Origin: Leptospira selangorensis | GTDB taxonomy: Bacteria > Spirochaetota > Leptospiria > Leptospirales > Leptospiraceae | DNA: 64,000 nucleotides | Direction of reading: 5' to 3' | NCBI RefSeq assembly: GCF_004769405.1 | Contig: NZ_RQES01000016.1 | Location: 372,001 to 436,000 of the forward strand | In this document: positions 57,065 to 64,000 of the stretch, piece after piece | Numbering within the stretch: the first letter of the stretch is position 1 | Layout: the number at the start of each line of letters is the position of its first letter | Made by a program: the position numbers and the translations under genes | Notes under the pieces: model-generated | Database searches by the model: none | Told to the model about the DNA's origin: nothing | The model's input: the letters and a program-made list of their open reading frames with translations, nothing else

Positions 57065-58536
57065 AATTTTTCAGCCAAGTCTACAAGCAATCTTACACCG
57101 TATCCACTCGGTCCGTTCCCAATCTGAGTTCCGGATGCTTTCTTTCTCCAAGCGGTTCCCGCGATATCAATATGAGCCCAGTCAATTCCTGAATCCACAA
57201 AACGTTCCAAGTATTTTGCTGCAGAAAGGCTTCCACCTGGACGTCCGGCAATATTACGTAAATCTGCTATATCACTTTTTAGATCTTCGCCGTATTCTTC
57301 CCATAAAGGCAGATTCCAGGTTCTTTCATCGGAAGAAGCAGAAGCCTCGTCCAAAAGTCCTCGCAGTTTGTCTGAATTACTCATGACTCCGGCTGCTTCG
57401 TGGCCTAAGGAAATGATGATTGCACCTGTTAAGGTAGCCAGATCCACCATATAGTCCGGTTTGTATTTTTTCCCAATGTAAGAAAGAACATCTCCTAATA
57501 CAAGACGGCCTTCTGCATCCGTGTTTTGGACTTCTACAGTGAGACCGTTATGAGCAGTGTAGACATCTCCAGGTTTCAAAGCGGCAGCATCCGGCATATT
57601 CTCCGCAACTCCGATCGCTGCAATTACCGGAACAGAGATGCCTAGTTCAGCAATGGCACCGATCGCATGGATCACTGCAGCGGCACCACACATATCATAT
57701 TTCATTTCATGCATATCTTGTGCAGGTTTGATGCTGATCCCGCCTGAATCGAATGTGAGACCTTTTCCGATCAGAGCTAATTTCTTTTTGGATTTTGCCT
57801 TAGGAGGGTTATATTCCAAAACGATCATCTTAGGTTTTTTGTCCGAACCTTGGGAAACTGCGAGAATACCACCCATCTTTTCTTTTTTAAGTTGGGGCTC
57901 GTCCATCACGGTGATCTTTAATCCTGCTTCTTTTGCGATTTCTTTGGAACGAGAAACAAATTCTTCCGGAGTGAAATGATTTGCAGGAAGGTGAGCGATA
58001 TATCTGGCACCGTTCACATATTTACTTACCGCTCTGGACTTATCCAAGCCTACTTTAGCGGATTTTTCCGCATTAGGATCTTCTAATACGAAGCTTACAT
58101 TTCCGAATTTATTTTTTTTCTCTTTAAAATCTTTGGTAAGAACATTGATTGGGAATGCGCCTAGATCGATTGAATTTGCGATTTGGTAAACTAAAGAAGA
58201 AGGAGAAAGAGTTTTGGTCAAAAATCTTGTGAGTTTGATCTCTAATCCCACCGAGTCCCATTTACGCAGTTTTTCTCCGATACTTAAGAAGATCTGAGCT
58301 ACGGAACGAATGCTAACCTTGTTGGAATTCCCTAAGCCTAAATAGATAATTCTTTCAGACTCATCAATAAAACTTTGTCCGGATTCTCCCGCGAATATTC
58401 CGGAACGTATCTGGTCCGAAAATTTGGTCTCTAATTCTTTGGGCAGATTGTCTTTTGTAACCGGGATTACTTTATAAATATTTTTGGAAGTGTTCTTCCC
58501 GATGTTATAATTGATTTTTGATTTTTCTATCTTCAT
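57043..58536 (-). CDS. pepA: Leucyl aminopeptidase (PepA)
   Basis: A 497-residue M17 aminopeptidase. The C-terminal catalytic half has [50 protein letters not shown] and [18 protein letters not shown]. It removes N-terminal residues from peptides in the cytoplasm. It overlaps bcp by 4 bases. In the N-terminal half, the sequence is weakly conserved as in other PepA. Its stop codon lies in the terminator of the convergent gene. Confidence 0.95.
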   Translation of the reverse strand: MKIEKSKINYNIGKNTSKNIYKVIPVTKDNLPKELETKFSDQIRSGIFAGESGQSFIDESERIIYLGLGNSNKVSIRSVAQIFLSIGEKLRKWDSVGLEIKLTRFLTKTLSPSSLVYQIANSIDLGAFPINVLTKDFKEKKNKFGNVSFVLEDPNAEKSAKVGLDKSRAVSKYVNGARYIAHLPANHFTPEEFVSRSKEIAKEAGLKITVMDEPQLKKEKMGGILAVSQGSDKKPKMIVLEYNPPKAKSKKKLALIGKGLTFDSGGISIKPAQDMHEMKYDMCGAAAVIHAIGAIAELGISVPVIAAIGVAENMPDAAALKPGDVYTAHNGLTVEVQNTDAEGRLVLGDVLSYIGKKYKPDYMVDLATLTGAIIISLGHEAAGVMSNSDKLRGLLDEASASSDERTWNLPLWEEYGEDLKSDIADLRNIAGRPGGSLSAAKYLERFVDSGIDWAHIDIAGTAWRKKASGTQIGNGPSGYGVRLLVDLAEKLEKNRGV

Positions 58537-59012
58537 TTTTTGCCCAACGCCTTGATATCTCCGAGTATCTCATCCACGTGACCTTTCACGCTTACTTTCG
58601 GATAAACTTTCAAAATTTTCAGATCTGTTCCGATCAGGAATGTGGTTCTGAGAATTCCCATAAATTCTCTTCCCATAAACTTTTTTAACTGCCAGACTCC
58701 GTAGGCCTCACAGATACTTCCGTCCTCGTCGGAGAGAAGAGTAAAATTGAGTTCTTGTTTTTCGATAAATTTCTGGTGGGACTTCACTGAGTCTTTAGAG
58801 ACACCTACTACGTTATAACCTTCTTTTTTTAGTCTCGCAAAATTATCCCTAAAATCGCAGGCCTCGGTAGTGCAACCTGGGGTCTGGTCCTTAGGATAAA
58901 AATATAATACCAAACCGTTTTTTCCCGCCAGATCCTTGAGAGAGACCTTTTCCCCGTCTTGGTTTAGGGTCGTAAAACTAGGGGCCTTGGACCCCGCTTT
59001 TAAAGTACTCAT
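58533..59012 (-). CDS. bcp: Thioredoxin-dependent peroxiredoxin (Bcp)
   Basis: A 159-residue atypical 2-Cys peroxiredoxin. The active site is [13 protein letters not shown] (peroxidatic Cys47, resolving Cys52), with [10 protein letters not shown] before and [12 protein letters not shown] after it. It reduces peroxides using thioredoxin. It is the first gene of a two-gene unit with pepA (ATGA overlap). Confidence 0.95.
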   Translation of the reverse strand: MSTLKAGSKAPSFTTLNQDGEKVSLKDLAGKNGLVLYFYPKDQTPGCTTEACDFRDNFARLKKEGYNVVGVSKDSVKSHQKFIEKQELNFTLLSDEDGSICEAYGVWQLKKFMGREFMGILRTTFLIGTDLKILKVYPKVSVKGHVDEILGDIKALGKK

Positions 59013-59110
59013 ACAAAGACAAATGATGGGGAACTCGGCTACTATACAAGATTTTTTGTTTCGTTTCCGTTTTCAGAAGGGAAGAAGGAGCTAAAAAGCC
59101 TTGCGAAATC

Positions 59111-59509
59111 GTGAAACCTGACGATAGTAAAACTATGGATCCTAAAGAAAGAATGGAACTGATTCGCCAGGGAAATCAGGCCTTCAATGAAGGTGATATC
59201 CGAAAAGCCAGGGAATGTTTTCTGAAAACGGAATATAAGGACGGGCTGATTCGTTTAGGAGACCATTTCATGTTCGAAAAAAAACTTCCTATTCTCGCCT
59301 ACGGTTATTATAAGAAGGCGGGGTATCAGAGAAGGATCGACGAAATTTTCCAAAGAATGTTATGGGCACTTTCTCAATGGATCGGACCTGATAAGTTCAA
59401 AACTCCCGAACCCGAAAGAAAGGCTCCGGATCCGGAAGATTTTGTGGTCCATCCTATCCTAAGACAAACTGCCTTGGACATACTCAAGAAAAACGGAATG
59501 TCTATCTAA
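59111..59509 (+). CDS. Small TPR-like protein, unknown
   Basis: A 132-residue soluble protein that begins with GTG; an internal ATG at 59135 is possible. Residues about 15-80 are helix pairs with GNQAFNEGDIRKARECFLKTEY and ILAYGYYKKAGYQRRIDEIF (each quoted in part), which resemble one and a half TPR units. A basic-acidic linker (KTPEPERKAPDPEDF) leads to a short C-terminal helix. I do not recognise a family. It is divergent from bcp and its stop overlaps that of the convergent VOC gene. Confidence 0.55.
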   Translation: MKPDDSKTMDPKERMELIRQGNQAFNEGDIRKARECFLKTEYKDGLIRLGDHFMFEKKLPILAYGYYKKAGYQRRIDEIFQRMLWALSQWIGPDKFKTPEPERKAPDPEDFVVHPILRQTALDILKKNGMSI

Positions 59510-59886
59510 GCGCTCACAGGCGTATATTTTACGAAATCAATCCCGATCCCGTTCGGATCAGATATCGCAAAATGCCTGTCTCCCCATTCTTCTTCTTTAA
59601 GATCCAATAGAAAAGGTAAGTTTTTCTTTTTCAGTTCCGAATAAAGAGAATCTACATCCTCTGTCTCAATCGTGATATACATTCCAAATCCTGAATATTC
59701 TTTCTGAAATGCGGAATGTTGGCTCGGAAGATTTGGAAGCAGAAAGGAAATTTCATGTTTTCCGTTCGGTGTAGAAAGTAGAATATACCAATCATTCTCA
59801 AAAACGATCTGAAATCCTAATTTGACTACGTAGAATTCTTTGGTTTCCTTCAGTTTACTTGTGACTATTCCTGGATTTAATTTCAT
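59506..59886 (-). CDS. VOC-family glyoxalase-like protein
   Basis: A 126-residue single-domain VOC (glyoxalase/bleomycin resistance) protein: TKEFYVVKLGFQIVFEN, LLSTPNGKHEISFLLPN, ETEDVDSLYSELKKKN, and the end EEWGDRHFAISDPNGIGIDFVKY. The His and Glu of the usual metal site may be present (KHEISF, DPNGIGIDFV), but the substrate is not visible. It lies 68 bases downstream of an AraC-type regulator gene on the same strand, which may control it. Confidence 0.75.
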   Translation of the reverse strand: MKLNPGIVTSKLKETKEFYVVKLGFQIVFENDWYILLSTPNGKHEISFLLPNLPSQHSAFQKEYSGFGMYITIETEDVDSLYSELKKKNLPFLLDLKEEEWGDRHFAISDPNGIGIDFVKYTPVSA

Positions 59887-59954
59887 AAGTTTCTCCTATG
59901 TCTTGAAATTTAACCTGAAACTTAAGATACGGATTGTAAAAATCGGACAAAGTG

Positions 59955-60719
59955 TTAGTGGAATTTACGCAAAGAAGAAGGTGTAAGACCTGTGAATTTT
60001 TTCCAATCCTTGATAAAATGGGATTGGTCATAAAAACCTTCTCCTATTTCCAAAGAGCCGTTTTCTTTCCAATTTCTAAGAGCAGCTTGGAATCTCAGGA
60101 CTTTTGCAAATTCCTTTGGAGAAAGTCCAATATTCGCTGAAAATAATCTTCTAAGATGTCTGGAAGAAATTTGAAATCCTAATTTTTCAGTGGGTTTTTG
60201 AAAATCTGAATATATTTCTTGTAGAGAAGTTTGGATCCTTTGATCAGTTTCCAGGCCCTTCTTCTTTAAAAGTTCCGAAAAATAAAGATCACATGTTTTG
60301 ATCCGATTGAAAAAAGAATTAGAAATTCTTAATTTTTCTTCTAACTCCTTGGCTTCCGTTGGAAATATTTCATGAAATATAGAAGTTTGGCTTTTAAGTT
60401 CTCCTAAATCCATCTTAAAAAATCTACGAATTCCAGAAGGTAAAAATCGTATCCCGAACCAACGGTCACCAGGTTGGATCGGAAAGTTTTCCAAGGAGAT
60501 AGGGGAGAGTGAAATTAAAATAGGACCATTAGAGTTTATATTCAAGATCAAGTCCACGCAGGCATCAGGAACGACTTGGTATTGGCTTGGAATGGAGAGC
60601 TGAGAACTGAATTCCCAATAGTATGCGATGGAAGAGATGAGCTCAGTGCAAGGCGCGATTTCGGAGTATTGGATGCCTAAATTGAGTTGTAATGGGCTGA
60701 AATCTTTTTTGTATTCCAT
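59955..60719 (-). CDS. AraC-family transcriptional regulator
   Basis: A 254-residue protein. The N-terminal 150 residues are a beta-rich ligand domain ([26 protein letters not shown]) of the type often paired with AraC regulators (DUF6597-like). The C-terminal domain carries the two HTH units: [20 protein letters not shown] and [24 protein letters not shown] (the second quoted in parts). It likely regulates the VOC gene after it, or the divergent GH18 gene whose start lies 19 bases from its own. Confidence 0.9.
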   Translation of the reverse strand: MEYKKDFSPLQLNLGIQYSEIAPCTELISSIAYYWEFSSQLSIPSQYQVVPDACVDLILNINSNGPILISLSPISLENFPIQPGDRWFGIRFLPSGIRRFFKMDLGELKSQTSIFHEIFPTEAKELEEKLRISNSFFNRIKTCDLYFSELLKKKGLETDQRIQTSLQEIYSDFQKPTEKLGFQISSRHLRRLFSANIGLSPKEFAKVLRFQAALRNWKENGSLEIGEGFYDQSHFIKDWKKFTGLTPSSLRKFH

Positions 60720-60738
60720 CTTTCGAGGTGACTTCTTT

Positions 60739-62064
60739 ATGGGTTTGTTTTCCGACTTGTCATCGTTTCTATTTGTAAAAACCTCGGAAACCTTGAAACG
60801 TATTATTACTCGGTTATTTTTCCCTGTCCTTATTTTAGCATTCTCTGCGGTTTTAGCTGCCTGTTTTTTGGAACAACCTAAGGAGTCCCAAAAAGTTGTG
60901 CCTCCTGCAGCTCCGGAAGGCCGCCTATTGGCTTCGACTTGGTCCCAAGACTTTTATGCGATGATGAAGTATGTTCATCTATATGATGAGATCCATCCAT
61001 TTTTATATAATTTGGAAGGTGGACGTAGTAATACAGGACGGATACTTTCTGTTTGGAAGAAGGACGAGATAGACGAAAGGATCCGTTGGTTAAGACTAAT
61101 GTCTCCGCGTACTTTGATCATTCCCACAATCTTTCGTTGGGAAAACGATTTTGAAAAAGTTTCGGACGTGATCGGCCTGAACGGTAATATCAAAATTAGA
61201 GATCTTCATATCCAAAATATTCTGAAAGAGATAGATACTTACGGATATGACGGAATCGATATTGACTATGAAGGAATGACCTGTGAAAAGAAGGAAGTAT
61301 TTCAGGAATTTCTAATACTTCTTCGCGACGAACTGCATAAAAAGGGAAAAATTTTATCAGTAGCGATCCATCCTAAAACTGTCGCGGAAAAACCTTCCGT
61401 CTATCCTTGCAAAGGTCTTAAATCTCCCATCCAAGTGGATTTTTATGAAGCTTATAGAGGACAATTAACCCATGACTATGAGTTTTTGGGAAAGGTTGCG
61501 GATAAGATCAAAATTATGGCCTATGAATTACATCCCCGCAAACAAGGTTTTCCGGGGCCGGGACCACAGGCACCTGATTGGTGGATCGATAAAATTTTAG
61601 AATATGCGGTTGCTCGTATTCCGAACGAAAAACTGTATATGGCGATTCCAACTTATGGATATGATTGGGCCCTACATTGCCAGGCTGAAACAAAATCAGT
61701 CTATTATTCCAGGGCAAAATGGATCCGAGAAAAAATGGCTCCAAGAAAAGAAGAGCCTACAGACGTATTAGAAATTTTTAAAACTCAACCAAAGGCCGCA
61801 GATTGGACTTATCTCAGACCTTATTTATATAGGCATCAAGGCCATGTGTATTCGGATCCTTCTCTTTGGTATAGAATGGGTGGTTGTGATCGTGTGGCAT
61901 TCTATATGAACAGAAGTGCTTTCGAGAAGAAGATGAAAATATTGGATAAGTATAAGATCCGCGGATTTTCCTTTTGGCAATTAATAGAAGATAACGATCC
62001 TGAGATTAATAAATATTTGGAAGAAAAATTGGGAAAAGAAGCGGGCTCGTCTTCTTCTCCCTAA
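60739..62064 (+). CDS. GH18-family glycoside hydrolase lipoprotein
   Basis: A 441-residue lipoprotein; I choose ATG 60739 (MGLFSDL), as the longer frame lies inside the AraC gene. Signal peptide with a lipobox-like VLAAC. The GH18 core shows a [10 protein letters not shown] catalytic motif (catalytic Glu178), [16 protein letters not shown] and a closing [15 protein letters not shown]. These are marks of the chitinase/spore-germination branch (YaaH/CFLE-like). It hydrolyses a beta-glycan, possibly peptidoglycan, in the envelope. It is divergent from the AraC gene. Confidence 0.85.
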   Translation: MGLFSDLSSFLFVKTSETLKRIITRLFFPVLILAFSAVLAACFLEQPKESQKVVPPAAPEGRLLASTWSQDFYAMMKYVHLYDEIHPFLYNLEGGRSNTGRILSVWKKDEIDERIRWLRLMSPRTLIIPTIFRWENDFEKVSDVIGLNGNIKIRDLHIQNILKEIDTYGYDGIDIDYEGMTCEKKEVFQEFLILLRDELHKKGKILSVAIHPKTVAEKPSVYPCKGLKSPIQVDFYEAYRGQLTHDYEFLGKVADKIKIMAYELHPRKQGFPGPGPQAPDWWIDKILEYAVARIPNEKLYMAIPTYGYDWALHCQAETKSVYYSRAKWIREKMAPRKEEPTDVLEIFKTQPKAADWTYLRPYLYRHQGHVYSDPSLWYRMGGCDRVAFYMNRSAFEKKMKILDKYKIRGFSFWQLIEDNDPEINKYLEEKLGKEAGSSSSP

Positions 62065-62089
62065 TGATCTGAATTTCGGGATCCTTAGA

Positions 62090-63091
62090 TTATTTTGCTA
62101 AACTAACGATCGGATCTCCCTTCCATTGTGTTGGTTCATGTCCGTAAATCACTTTCACTTTCGAAAATTTTTTAGAGAAGGTATTCATTCTGCGGATAAT
62201 ATCTGTACTTTTCTCCTTATTGGTTGTAGCTCCTGGTGGAACTTCATTTTCGAATCCTGCCTTTAGGTGAGATGAGTCGAAGGTAAATAATAAAGGACCA
62301 CTAGTAGCATTTAAAAGGACCGCGATTTCTCCTTCCGTATGGCCTGTAGCTGATATAACCCAAACGGATCCGTCTCCATAAAGATCGTACACAGAGCCAA
62401 GGATCGGCATTTCAAAAAATTTATCTTTTGGAAGAGTGGAAAGATCGAAATCAAAAGAAAGTGCAGTGGAGGAATAACCGTGGAAAATGGAGAAAGCCTT
62501 ACTCGCATCTTCGGCTTCTTCCTCCGAGATTAATACCTTGATCGGACCTCTTTTTCTGAGAGCTTCCATCCCTCCGATATGATCCCAGTGTAAATGAGAC
62601 GCTAAAACGAAATTCAGATCTTTATTCGGAATTTTTAATGTTTCCAATTGACCTGCGACATTACGACCTTTTTCGGACTGACATTTGGTATTAAATAAAC
62701 CTAATAGCAGATTGAAATCGCATCTATTGTTTGAATCTACTTCCGGTACCCCTGAATCTAAAAGAAAATATCCTTTTTCAGGATGTTTCACTAAATAGCT
62801 AAGTACAGGAACCCATTGGTCTTTCTTTTGTTCTTCCGGAGTTTTGGGATGATCGGAATCGATCAGAATGAAAGGCCCTGTAAAAACCTGCCCAGTTAGA
62901 AAAGCAGTCACTTCTAAACGACTAGGTTTGGAAAAAACTTCTTCCCAATTTTTAAATTTTAGATCGGATTTAGGATTTATCCAGATTTGTGGCTGTTTAT
63001 TCATAGGGGCCCCTAAAAAACAATCCGTACAAATTATAAGAGAGAAAGATAATAGGCTCCCAAAAATAATCTTTTGAATATGATTCGACAT
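62090..63091 (-). CDS. MBL-fold lipoprotein, AHL-lactonase-like
   Basis: A 333-residue exported protein; the signal peptide ends at LIICTDC, so Cys21 or Cys24 may be lipidated. The metallo-beta-lactamase fold has HLHWDHIGG (166-174), ISATGHTEGEIAVLL, TFDSSHLKAG and VKVIYGHEPTQW. The arrangement matches the N-acyl-homoserine-lactonase/quorum-quenching branch, but many of these are phosphodiesterases or lactonases of unknown substrate. It is divergent from a Crp/Fnr gene. Confidence 0.8.
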   Translation of the reverse strand: MSNHIQKIIFGSLLSFSLIICTDCFLGAPMNKQPQIWINPKSDLKFKNWEEVFSKPSRLEVTAFLTGQVFTGPFILIDSDHPKTPEEQKKDQWVPVLSYLVKHPEKGYFLLDSGVPEVDSNNRCDFNLLLGLFNTKCQSEKGRNVAGQLETLKIPNKDLNFVLASHLHWDHIGGMEALRKRGPIKVLISEEEAEDASKAFSIFHGYSSTALSFDFDLSTLPKDKFFEMPILGSVYDLYGDGSVWVISATGHTEGEIAVLLNATSGPLLFTFDSSHLKAGFENEVPPGATTNKEKSTDIIRRMNTFSKKFSKVKVIYGHEPTQWKGDPIVSLAK

Positions 63092-63207
63092 TTTAAACCT
63101 CTACATTTCGGAATTTATGGATTTCCGATTTGTCTAGATCTAAGATACATGGAACTTTATAAATCTCCTGGGACTTTTGTTCCATTCGGCAGGAAAAAAA
63201 GTAAAGT

Positions 63208-63909
63208 ATGGAATTTTCGAAAGAAGTTTCAAAAGCTCTGGAGTTAAGCATCTTCTCCTCTTTAGAACAGGAGGTATACCAACCTTTGCTTAAGAAAGGG
63301 ATTCTGATAAAATTCAAAGCAGGCCAGATGATCCCAAAAAATCCGGGAGACCCGGACTATGCAGGGCTTGTGGTCAGCGGATTTTTTAGAATGTATCTTT
63401 TTGCAGAATCGGGGAGACAGACTACTGTTCGCTATACTAAGCAAGGGGATATGATGGGCCTTGTAGGAGCTCTAACACCGGAAGAAAAAACCGGTCAGCC
63501 TGAAGAGACTTTCGTCCAAGCAGTGACCGATTCCGAAGTGCTCGCCTTATCTTTTCAGGATTTGAGAACATACGGAAAAAAATCCGCCGAACTCGCTTGG
63601 TTATTTGCTGAAGAATGTGCAAGAAGGGCATACGCTGCACTTCGTGAATTGTATGGAGCTAGTTTTACTGGGATTAGACAAAGGCTCGCTCGTCATTTAT
63701 TATTAAACGCAATAAGTGGAGATATTGCTCCCTTTTTATTTGTCAATTTGTCCCAACAAAATCTTGCGGACTCAATCGGAACCGTAAGAGAAGTAATCGT
63801 CAGAGAACTTCGAAATTTAAAGCAGGAAGGATTTATTTCCAGCTCTAAAAACCGGATTGAAATTATAGATCCGATCGGTTTACATTCCATTTCCGAAGAA
63901 GGATATTAA
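63208..63909 (+). CDS. Crp/Fnr-family transcriptional regulator
   Basis: A 233-residue regulator with an N-terminal cNMP-binding-like beta barrel (FKAGQMIPKNPGDPDYAGLV, VRYTKQGDMMGLVGAL), a dimer helix and a C-terminal HTH with LSQQNLADSIGTVREVIVRELRNLKQEGFISS (split over residues about 186-215). No Cys cluster of the Fnr type is visible. It is divergent from the MBL lipoprotein, with an imperfect repeat ATGGAAC (63149-63155) / GTTCCAT (63179-63185) between them. It may control that lipoprotein. Confidence 0.85.
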   Translation: MEFSKEVSKALELSIFSSLEQEVYQPLLKKGILIKFKAGQMIPKNPGDPDYAGLVVSGFFRMYLFAESGRQTTVRYTKQGDMMGLVGALTPEEKTGQPEETFVQAVTDSEVLALSFQDLRTYGKKSAELAWLFAEECARRAYAALRELYGASFTGIRQRLARHLLLNAISGDIAPFLFVNLSQQNLADSIGTVREVIVRELRNLKQEGFISSSKNRIEIIDPIGLHSISEEGY

Positions 63910-64000
63910 GATTCCTTCATGATACTTCCGGAGATGATCAATTTCTGGATCTCGCTTGTTCCTCCACCTATCTCTCCCAATCGAGTGTCTCTATAGAGGC
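63906..64000 (-). CDS. Acyl-CoA dehydrogenase, C-terminal end
   Basis: The minus strand from 64000 to 63906 is open to a TAA stop, with the frame reading LYRDTRLGEIGGGTSEIQ and LIISGSIMKE. This is the C-terminal signature of acyl-CoA dehydrogenases (normally RD.R...I.GGT.EI...II), including the Gly-Gly-Thr-Ser-Glu FAD-proximal segment. Only the last 30 residues are in the window, so the subfamily cannot be told. Its stop overlaps that of the convergent Crp/Fnr gene. Confidence 0.85.
   Translation of the reverse strand, partial: LYRDTRLGEIGGGTSEIQKLIISGSIMKES

Noticed and set aside
60628..60738. N-terminal extension of the GH18 gene
   Set aside because: It runs antisense through the AraC gene; the ATG at 60739 is followed by a normal lipoprotein signal peptide.
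63149..63185. ATGGAAC/GTTCCAT repeat as Crp operator
   Set aside because: The 23-base spacer does not fit a Crp/Fnr dimer site; kept only as a note in the gene entry.

Overview
The window looks like about 64 kb of a Leptospira chromosome (spirochaete). The evidence is AT-leaning DNA, many lipoproteins with the loose spirochaetal lipobox, an alternative complex III respiratory gene set, and several families that I recognise only from Leptospira. I cannot assign a species. There are no rRNA or tRNA genes, no CRISPR array and no insertion sequence; the region is mostly core chromosome with a few accessory islets.

Layout. 1-2591: end of an alternative complex III operon (actD end, actE, actF) plus an SH3-like lipoprotein. 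2745-5832: three paralogous lipoproteins with a small membrane protein inserted. 5874-7691: a Cys-rich secreted protein and a PilZ-like protein. 7693-10887 (minus): a three-gene cassette of a Rad51/RadA-like protein with degenerate Walker motifs, an 86-residue protein and a family B DNA polymerase with a degraded exonuclease domain. Divergent from it is an orphan PycTM (Pycsar effector-like) membrane protein at 10981-11541. 11583-18174 (minus): lipoate ligase family protein, glyA, two tandem acyltransferase-3 proteins and a large unknown membrane-anchored protein. 18433-24289: SGNH-hydrolase lipoprotein, outer-membrane barrel, rhomboid-like protein without catalytic His, MBL hydrolase and class A penicillin-binding protein. 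24431-29891: 2-oxoglutarate dehydrogenase complex in the order E2-E3-E1. 30465-36830: PAS kinase, lone receiver, hybrid kinase and SpoIIE phosphatase with C-terminal repeats. 36859-39083: lipoprotein and Ppx/GppA. 39272-45411: mreBCD-mrdA-rodA, followed by two unknown genes. 47461-50768: DUF1858 protein, PTPS-family enzyme with Glu in place of Cys, membrane protein and acetoacetyl-CoA synthetase. 50837-52258 (minus): Spy/ZraP-like protein, ECF sigma factor and a candidate anti-sigma factor. 52290-64000: lipoproteins, a solute-binding protein, a ferredoxin-MBL fusion, lytic transglycosylase, matrixin-like lipoprotein, pepA, bcp, VOC and AraC genes, GH18 lipoprotein, MBL lipoprotein, a Crp/Fnr regulator and the end of an acyl-CoA dehydrogenase.

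How the genes work together. The 39-45 kb block builds the rod-shaped wall, with the class A PBP at 21.8-24.3 kb and the lytic transglycosylase at 55 kb acting on the same polymer. The actDEF and sucB-lpdA-sucA blocks are central respiration. The lipoate ligase and glyA pair could support lipoylated E2/GcvH proteins and one-carbon metabolism.

The strongest candidate for an under-described system is the degenerate Rad51-like / small protein / family B polymerase cassette at 7.7-10.9 kb, which has the look of a DNA-damage-bypass module. Next are the orphan PycTM protein beside it, and a 14-bp element repeated upstream of a Cys-rich secreted protein and a matrixin-like lipoprotein 50 kb apart.
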